A stretch of DNA of 13,284 nt from G020353355 sp050116155. GTDB lineage: Bacteria > Desulfobacterota > Desulfobacteria > Desulfobacterales > JAHEIW01. The notes below the pieces were generated by a model. It saw only the letters and a list, made by a program, of their open reading frames with translations, made no database searches and was not told the origin of the DNA. Shown in pieces: positions 6,977 through 13,284 of the stretch; positions within the stretch are counted from its first letter, which is position 1; every line of letters starts with the position of its first letter. The translations under genes and the position numbers were made by a program. The stretch is from assembly GCA_050116155.1 (NCBI GenBank), contig JASFPE010000097.1, positions 1 to 13,284 on the forward strand, written 5' to 3'.

Positions 6977-9900
6977 CTAGATAACCCCTTCAAGCAGCGC
7001 CTCAACCTTACAGAGGATCTGATCATCCTCATACCAGTTCAATTGAATGGCCTTGGCCGGGCATTCCGCCGTGCAAATGCCACATCCATGACACAGGGCC
7101 TCATCAATTTCGCTGACCCCGTCTGCGTTGATCCTGGGAACATCATAGGGACATGATCGCACGCAGATCAGACAGGAAGCACACTTTTCAGGCTCCACCC
7201 GGGCCGTCACCGCCGACAAGGTCAGAGACGTTTGCGACAGAAAAGTAATCGCTCTGGCGGACGCCGCGTAAGCCTGGGCGATGGATTCAGAAATCAACTT
7301 GGGACTGTGCGCGGTACCGCAAACAAAGACGGCTTCCGTGGCCATATCCACCGGTCGCAATTTGACATGGGCCTCCATCATATAACCGTCGGGCGTGCGG
7401 GCCAGCTTGAGGATGGATGACAGCTCTTCGGTGTCCGCGGCCTGCATGCCGGCGCTGAGCACCAGAATATCGGTGGTGACCTGCAGCGGTCGGTTTAATA
7501 TGTGATCCATAAATGTCACCGTCACACCATCGTCGGTGGCTTCTGCAACCGGCGGGTTGTCCTGATCGAAGCGGAAGAACAATACGCCTTTCTTGCGGGC
7601 TTCGGTATAGTATTCCTCCAGCACGCCATAGGTACGGATATCCCGATAAAGCACGTATACGTTGGTGTCGGGATTTTGCTCTTTTAAATGCAGCGCGTTT
7701 TTAACGGCCGTCTGACAACAGACTCTGGAACAATTTGGGTTTTCATCGTTACGTGACCCCACGCACTGAATCATGACGACATTCTGGGGATCACCGATCT
7801 CGCCGCATTCCATCCGCCGCGCCAGTTCCAGCTGCGTCATCACCCGGTCATCCTGGCCGTACAGATATTCGTCTTCACCGGGCTGATATTCGTTGGCCCC
7901 GGTAGCCACAATCACGACGCCATGTTCTATTTTGCGCTGAACCATATCCGGTCCCACCAAAAGCTCGGTGGTAAAGTTGCCCTTGAACCCGCCAAAACTG
8001 ACGATCAGCGCGTTGGTCAGAACCTGGATTTGGTCGTGCTGGCTTACCCTCGGAATCAGTTCGTTCAGGTAATCTTTGATACTCGCACCTTCGATGGTTG
8101 CCGTCAGCGTTTTGGACAGCCCGCCGAGCTCGGCCTCTTTTTCCACCAGCACGACCTCATATCCCTGGTCGGCCAATCCCAGAGCGGCATTCATTCCGGC
8201 CACACCACCGCCGATAACCAGTCCCCGTTGAACGACCGGAATTTTCTTTTCATCGAGGGGGCGGAGGGTAGAAGCGCGCGCCACAGACATGCGCACCAGG
8301 TCCTTGGCTTTATCCGAAGCGTCTTCCTTGTTTTCGGAATGTACCCAGGAATCCTGATTGCGAATATTGGCCATTTCAAAAAGATATTTGTTGACTCCGC
8401 AGGATTCCATGGTGTCCTGGAAAATCGGCTCATGGGTTTTGGGAGTGCAGGCCGCCACCACCACCCGGTTCAAGCCATGTTCTTTGATAATCTCCTTCAT
8501 CAAATCCTGGGCGTCCTGCGAGCAGGTGAACAATTGCTGTCCGGAGTAGACCACATTCGGCAGGCTTTTGGCATATTCTTCAACAGCGGCAACATCGACC
8601 ACGCTGGAGATATTCACGCCGCAATTACACACAAACACCCCGATGCGAGGCTCCTGACCGCTGACATCGATCTGGTCCGGAAGCTCCTCGCTCCGGGTGA
8701 GGGAGTTGCGGGCCGAAGCCAAACGCGCACCGGCAGCACTCGCAGCGGCACTGGCTTCGGTAACCGAGCTCGGTATGTCTTTGGGTTCCTGAAAGACACC
8801 GCAGGCATATACCCCGGCCCGCGAGGTTTCGATGGGCGTAAATGGATGGGTCACCGCAAAATTGGATTTATCCAGTTCAACACCGATTCGTGCGGCCAGC
8901 TCCACTGTCGATTGCGGCACCTGGAGTCCGACCGAAAGCACCACCATGTCAAACTCTTCGATCTGCAATTCACCGGAGTCATCCATATAGCGGATGCTCA
9001 AATTGCCGCTATCACCGACCTCGTCCAGGGAATGAATGCGGGATTTGACAAACCGGATTCCGGCATCTTTGGCGCGATTGTAATATTTCTCATAGTCTTT
9101 GCCGAACGTCCGGATATCCATATTAAAAATGACACATTCCAGGTCGCCGTCGGCATGTTCCTTGGCAATCATGGAGTCCTTGCAGGCATACATGCAGCAT
9201 ACCGAAGAACAGTAGCCGTTGCCGCATTGGTTGTCGTCTCTGGAACCCACACACTGCAACCAGGCAATCTTTTGGGGCTCCTTATCATCCGAAGGTCTTT
9301 TCAAATGTCCCATGGTGGGACCCGAAGCACTCAGGAGCCGCTCGAACTCCAGGCTGGTGACCACATTGGGGCTGGTGCTGTAGTGGTAGACATTTTCCAG
9401 ATGGGTCGGGTCATAGGGTTCGCTGCCGGGGCACAGAATTACGGAACCGACATCAAGTTTCAAAATCTCATCCTGCTGGCTGTGATCGATGGCATTGGCC
9501 AGACAGGCATCCACACACTGATAACACTCACAGCAGTACCCGCAGTTCAAACAGCGTGCCGCTTCAGCCCGGCCGTCTGCTTCTTCATAGCCCAGTTCGA
9601 CCTCGTCGAAATTGCCCTGCCGTTTTTCGAACGCAAGTTCCGGCATTTTGGCCCTTTCGATCCTGGGCTCATCTTCCGGAACCGGGCGATAACACGGATC
9701 ATCATACACGATGGGCTCGCGCCCTTCGGCCAGGTCGCGTCCTTCAATATAACGCAAAATTGACTCGGCGGCTTCTTTGCCGGCGCCGATGGCACCGATG
9801 GCCACCCACGGACCGGTTTGCAGATCGCCACCGGCAAACACACCTTCACGCTCGCTGGCAAAAGTAAGGGAATCAACTTCAGTGGTTCCCCAGCGGGAAA

Positions 9901-11413
9901 ATGTCAATCCGGTGACATCTTCGATCGCGGATAAATCCGGTCTCTGGCCAATGGCCGGGATCAATTGATCGATTTCAATTTCAAATTCGCTGCCCGGAAC
10001 CGGAATGGGGCGCTTACGACCGGATGAATCTGGCTCGGTAAGCTCCATCTGAATGCAGCGCAGTCCGACAACTTTGCCGTCGCGGGTGAGAATTTCCTGG
10101 GGTGCGGCCAGATAAGTGATCTGAGTGCCTTCGTCTTCAGCTGCCCGAATCTCTTCTTCCCAGGCCGGCATTTCATTGCGGGTTCGGCGGTAAATAATAT
10201 TAACCTCGTCAGCCCCCAGGCGCACCGCAGAGCGCGCCACATCGATGGCCACATTACCGCCACCGATAATCGCCACTTTTTTGCCGACTTCGGCTTTTCC
10301 GGTGAGGTTTACCTCTCTTAAGAATTCAACCCCCTGGCGAACACCGTTGGTTTTTTCACCGGGGATGCCCAGCTCGATACCCTTGTGTGCACCCAGGGCC
10401 AGATAAACGGCTTTATATCCGTTGTTTAACAGATCATCCACGGTCAAGTCCGGTCCCAGCAGGCTGTTTGTCTTCAGCTCAACACCCAGATTGGTGATGA
10501 CCTCAATTTCCCGGTCCAATACCTCCCGTGGCAATCGATGCGCCGGGATACCCACCCGCAGCATGCCGCCTGGCTCCGGCAGGGCTTCGTAAATAGTGGA
10601 CAAAACGCCTTTGCGGGCCAGATGATAAGCACAAGAAAGACCGGCCGGTCCGGATCCGATGATGGCTACCTTTTCTTCTCTGGGCGGTGGACATTCGATC
10701 TTGACTTCCCGTGGGTCAAATTTATCTGCTGCCAAACGCTTCAGATCCCGAATCGCTACGGCTTCATCCACATCACATCGCCGGCAGGCATCTTCACATC
10801 CGTGGGGACAAATGCGTCCCAGCACACCGGGCAAAGGCAGGTCTTCCATGATAATTTCCAGGGCTTCTTTGTATTTGCCGACTTTGACCATGTTGACGTA
10901 GCCCTGCACGTTCAGGCCGCCCGGACAGGCCAGACGACAGGGTGCTTTGTCGCCTTTTTCAATCGCAAAGGCACCCGGGATAGCCTGGGCATATTCCTTG
11001 TAAGTTGCCTTTTTGGTGGAAAGACCTTCCTGATAGTCATCCGGCAGATCAACCGGGCAAACCGTGGTACATTCACCGCAGCTGGTGCATTTGGAGATGT
11101 CTATATAGCGAGCATTTTTTCGAAGGCGAGCCTTAAAGTTTCCCTGTTCGCCGTCAAGATTCAGTAATTCACTGTTGGTAATAAGTTCTATGTTCAGATG
11201 CCGGCCGACCTCGACCAGTTTGGGCGAGAGAATTCACATGGCACAGTCATTGGTGGGAAAGGTTTTGTCCAGCTGAGACATCAATCCCCCAATGGCGGAT
11301 GATTTTTCAACCAGGTGTACAAAATAACCCGAGTTTGCCAGGTCCAAGGATGCTTGCATTCCTGCGATGCCACCTCCGAGAACCAGCACAGATCCACGCA
11401 CGTCATCACTCAT
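6977..11413 (-). CDS. hdrA: HdrA-type flavoprotein with inserted GltD/NfnB module, selenoprotein (1478 aa)
   Basis: This giant flavo-iron-sulfur protein is the likely electron hub of the complex. The frame runs from the ATG at 11413 (AAGGAG, 9-nt spacer) through one UGA at 11236-11234 (residue 60). Order: FAD motif VLGGGIAGM (12-19); NDCAMU with Sec60 at the HdrA NDCxxC position; CTSCGECTTVCP cluster (109-119); GltD/NfnB cysteines (159, 163, 202, 206, 210, 213), FAD motif GSGPAG (253-258) and NAD(P)H motif GGGNVA (384-389); a cysteine-rich motif (621-637); the rest of the first HdrA module (QCVGSRD near 720). A second module follows with CNCG (929-932), FAD motif GGGVAG (1068-1073) and QCVGSRN (about 1216), then two [4Fe-4S] motifs (1411-1421, 1441-1451). 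The first module lacks CNCG; the second lacks NDCxxC. A GTG at 10909 is not the start, because homology continues upstream. Confidence 0.93.
11201..11236 (-). promoter_or_regulatory. Sec UGA codon and SECIS-like hairpin in hdrA
   Basis: The UGA (11236-11234) is followed after 15 nt by CTGGTCGAGGTCGGCCGG (11218-11201). This folds into a 7-bp stem (CTGGTCG with CGGCCGG, including G-U pairs) capped by an AGGU loop 22 nt from the UGA. The GGU in the loop is the feature recognised by SelB in the E. coli fdhF SECIS, so the match to the bacterial consensus is good. Confidence 0.82.
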
Positions 11414-11466
11414 GGTGTCATACTCCTTGTTCGAGGAATTTATTTTGAAAATTTAATCCGTTTCTG

Positions 11467-11483
11467 CGTTGATTATCTCAACG
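11467..11483. promoter_or_regulatory. Short inverted repeat in the hdrA leader
   Basis: CGTTGA-TTATC-TCAACG has perfect 6-bp arms and a 5-bp centre. It lies just downstream of the predicted hdrA transcription start, so it could be an operator or a small leader hairpin. Chance occurrence is possible. Confidence 0.25.
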
Positions 11484-11507
11484 ACTGTCAGAAAGCACGA
11501 AGAGGCG

Positions 11508-11536
11508 AATTTAGTTGTTTTTAGACTTTTTGTCAA
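11508..11536 (-). promoter_or_regulatory. Predicted sigma70 promoter of the hdrA operon
   Basis: On the minus strand a perfect TTGACA (11536-11531) is separated by 17 bp from TAAATT (11513-11508). Transcription would start near 11501, giving a leader of about 90 nt to the ATG at 11413. It lies back to back with the kinase promoter. Confidence 0.65.
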
Positions 11537-11549
11537 CCGAAAAATGCCC

Positions 11550-11578
11550 TTGAAACAGACACTTTCGCATGGTAAAGT
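11550..11578 (+). promoter_or_regulatory. Predicted sigma70 promoter of the divergent histidine kinase
   Basis: TTGAAA (11550-11555), a 17-bp spacer and TAAAGT (11573-11578) make a reasonable promoter. Transcription near 11585 would put the whole inverted word-repeat block (11589-11760) into a leader of about 190 nt. The -35 box lies 13 bp from that of the hdrA promoter. Confidence 0.5.
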
Positions 11579-11588
11579 TTTATTTTTT

Positions 11589-11760
11589 AGGGCAACGCAT
11601 TCCGCGTTACACGGTGCGGGACTCGTGGTTCGCGGTACGCGATTCGCGTTACGGGGTTACAAATATCAGACAACGGGATTAGATAAAATCCTCAGTACTC
11701 GTAACCCGCACCGCGCAACTCGAAACACGTAACACGCATCCCGCAACGCGTAACTCGAGC
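11589..11760. repeat. GC-rich inverted word-repeat block in the kinase leader
   Basis: The left arm (11589-11660) is made of GCGTTAC, GGTGCGG and TTCGCG words. The right arm (11695-11760) carries their reverse complements (GTAACCC, CCGCACCG, ACGCGTAAC). For example, GGGTTAC (11654-11660) pairs with GTAACCC (11701-11707). A less ordered AT-richer loop of about 35 nt lies between. The block ends about 14 nt before the kinase start, next to its RBS, so it could fold into a structure that limits translation. It is not a terminator by sequence. Confidence 0.65.
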
Positions 11761-11774
11761 CAGGAGTCTGTTTC

Positions 11775-13284
11775 ATGCCGGAAAAAGAACCATCCGTTAT
11801 CAATATTGGGCTGGTTGGCGGCGGAGAATTTTGCAGGGAAATTCTCGAAAAAACAACCTCTGTCTATGAGCAGGGGGAAATATACGCACCGATTTTAGCC
11901 GTCACCGATCCCGAGCCCAAAAGCCCTGGAAGGGTGCTCGCCGATCAACTGGGTCTGCTTACCTTTGACGACTGCCACAAGCTGTACGACCCGCGCTATA
12001 ATATAGATCTCATCATTATCCTAACCCCAGACAGTGAAATTCTTGAAGATATTCTGCAAACCCGCCCTCAACGTATCCGGATTCTTGCCCATCAAGTGTT
12101 TAAAATATTCTGGAATGCCATCGGCCTGGAGGAGCGTAAACTCCGCGAGCGTACCGATGAAATGGAAACCATCTTAAACGGTATTCAAGATTTCATTCTG
12201 GTGATCACCCCGGATATGGAAATCGTTGAGGTCAATGAAGCGTTTTTGACAAAAATGGGCTATACCCCGCAAGATGTCATCGGTAAAAAATGCCACCAGG
12301 TCTATCACAAAATTGATTATCCCTGTATCGACCTTGAAACGATTTGCCCGTTGCAGGATGTGGTGCGCAACAAAAGACCGGTGCGGCAGATTCAGACCCG
12401 GGTGCTTCCCAACGGCGAAAGCCGGTACTACGAGGTAAATATTTATCCGATTTGGGAAAAAGACGGGAAAATTTCAAAATTTATTCACATCAGCCGCGAC
12501 ATTACCCAGCATAAAAAAGAAGAAGAAGAAATCACCCGCCGCCTGGAATTCATGGTTGAAGAACGAACTCGCCAGTTGAAAGAAACCCATGAGAAGCTGC
12601 TGCACCAAGATAAGATGTCCTCTTTGGGTAAACTCTCCGCCTCGGTGGTTCACGAAATCAACAATCCCATCGCGGGCATTTTAAATCTGATTATGTTGAT
12701 GAAAAGAATTGTCGGCGAAGACGAACTTCATAAAAATGAAATTGATCAATTTGCAAAATATCTAGATTTGATGGAAACCGAAACCCGTCGCACGAGCCGC
12801 ATTGTCTCCAACCTGCTGGCGTTTTCCAGACAATCCAAAATGGAGCCCAGGAGACTCGACATTAACCGGCTCATCGAGCAAACACTGCTTTTAAATTCGA
12901 ATCTGCTAAAAATTTGCGGTGTGAAGGTTGAAAAAGAATTAGACCCCAGCCTGCCGGAACTGGTGGGTTCCGAAGATCAACTCCAGCAGGTTTTTATGAA
13001 TCTGGTTTCCAATGCGGCAGAGGCGATGGAAGCTAGCGGTGGTGGCATACTAAAAGTAACATCCAAGCTTCTCACCAGTGAGGACAAAATTCAGATCAAT
13101 GTGAGCGATACCGGACCCGGCATCGCCTATGTCAATATTTCTAAATTATTTGAGCCCTTTTTCACCACCAAAAAAAAAGGCAAAGGCGTGGGGCTTGGAT
13201 TATCCGTGGCCTATGGTATCATCCAGGAACATGGTGGATCTATTTTCGTGCGCTCAGCGCTTGGAAATGGTGCGACGTTTCAGG
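11775..13284 (+). CDS. PAS-domain sensor histidine kinase with Rossmann-like N-terminus (3' truncated by window end)
   Basis: This is a predicted cytoplasmic two-component sensor; no membrane segment is visible in the 503 residues present. The ATG has CAGGAG 8 nt upstream. Residues 8-115 begin INIGLVGGGEFC and look like a nucleotide-binding Rossmann fold. A PAS domain (about 128-245) contains three cysteines in CHQVYHK...PC...TICPL (173, 184, 191). A short coiled-coil-like linker (246-278) leads to the HisKA domain with phospho-acceptor His293 in VVHEINNPIAG. The HATPase domain shows the N-box (MNLVSNAAEAM, 408-418), G1 (DTGPGI, 445-450), F-box (FEPFFTT) and G2 (GKGVGLGLS, 469-477). The frame is open at the window end, just short of the usual end of the ATPase domain; a receiver domain could follow. 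It is divergent from the hdrA operon and may regulate it. Confidence 0.92.
   Translation, partial: MPEKEPSVINIGLVGGGEFCREILEKTTSVYEQGEIYAPILAVTDPEPKSPGRVLADQLGLLTFDDCHKLYDPRYNIDLIIILTPDSEILEDILQTRPQRIRILAHQVFKIFWNAIGLEERKLRERTDEMETILNGIQDFILVITPDMEIVEVNEAFLTKMGYTPQDVIGKKCHQVYHKIDYPCIDLETICPLQDVVRNKRPVRQIQTRVLPNGESRYYEVNIYPIWEKDGKISKFIHISRDITQHKKEEEEITRRLEFMVEERTRQLKETHEKLLHQDKMSSLGKLSASVVHEINNPIAGILNLIMLMKRIVGEDELHKNEIDQFAKYLDLMETETRRTSRIVSNLLAFSRQSKMEPRRLDINRLIEQTLLLNSNLLKICGVKVEKELDPSLPELVGSEDQLQQVFMNLVSNAAEAMEASGGGILKVTSKLLTSEDKIQINVSDTGPGIAYVNISKLFEPFFTTKKKGKGVGLGLSVAYGIIQEHGGSIFVRSALGNGATFQ

Noticed and set aside
7922..9763. A 613-codon open frame on the plus strand, antisense to hdrA
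   Set aside because: It lies wholly opposite a conserved, motif-rich gene, has no recognisable domain, and its composition is that expected from the complementary strand of a GC-rich coding sequence. Long antisense frames of this kind are common shadows.
11234..11236. Reading the hdrA UGA as a frameshift, pseudogene or true gene end
   Set aside because: Frame and homology continue unchanged on both sides, the UGA sits at a known Cys/Sec position, a SECIS-like hairpin follows, and mvhD shows the same arrangement.
11414..11774. Riboswitch or tRNA gene in the hdrA-kinase spacer
   Set aside because: No conserved riboswitch core or cloverleaf could be recognised. The structure is explained by promoters plus the word-repeat block.

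Overview
The window looks like chromosomal DNA of an anaerobic bacterium, most plausibly a sulfate-reducing or syntrophic member of the Desulfobacterota. This is inferred from gene content only: an HdrA/MvhD/MetV/MetF cluster of the Wood-Ljungdahl type, selenoproteins, a long acyl-CoA dehydrogenase with a FadR-like TetR regulator, and a cysteine-rich PAS histidine kinase. No rRNA or other decisive marker is present.

Layout. Seven genes lie on the minus strand. From right to left they are a very large HdrA-type flavoprotein (6977-11413), mvhD (6323-6754), metV (5525-6193) and metF (4596-5528), which end at a clear intrinsic terminator (4520-4561). A class-V aminotransferase of the cysteine desulfurase group (3252-4418), a TetR/FadR-type repressor (2350-2952) with a perfect 34-bp palindromic operator over its own promoter, and a long-form acyl-CoA dehydrogenase (273-2090) follow. 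A PAS histidine kinase starts at 11775 on the plus strand, diverges from hdrA, and runs off the window end.

The main result is that hdrA and mvhD are each interrupted by one in-frame UGA, at residue 60 of HdrA and residue 17 of MvhD. Each UGA sits exactly where the family has a conserved cysteine, and each is followed by a hairpin at the right distance for a bacterial SECIS element. Both are therefore read as selenoproteins. Conventional ORF calling cuts 168 residues off HdrA and 27 off MvhD. The full HdrA is 1478 residues: a partial HdrA module with a GltD/NfnB-like NAD(P)H module inserted into it, joined to a second, complete HdrA module with two C-terminal [4Fe-4S] motifs. HdrB and HdrC are not encoded here. 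The operon is best read as a multi-subunit, possibly electron-bifurcating, NAD(P)H-dependent methylenetetrahydrofolate reductase. The adjacent cysteine desulfurase homologue could supply sulfur or selenium, but that is speculative.

Intergenic DNA is also unusual. Five of the seven spacers longer than 100 bp carry iterated short words (about 6-9 bp), often arranged as long imperfect or nested inverted repeats, and each spacer uses a different word set. The other two spacers hold the TetR operator/promoter and the met-operon terminator.
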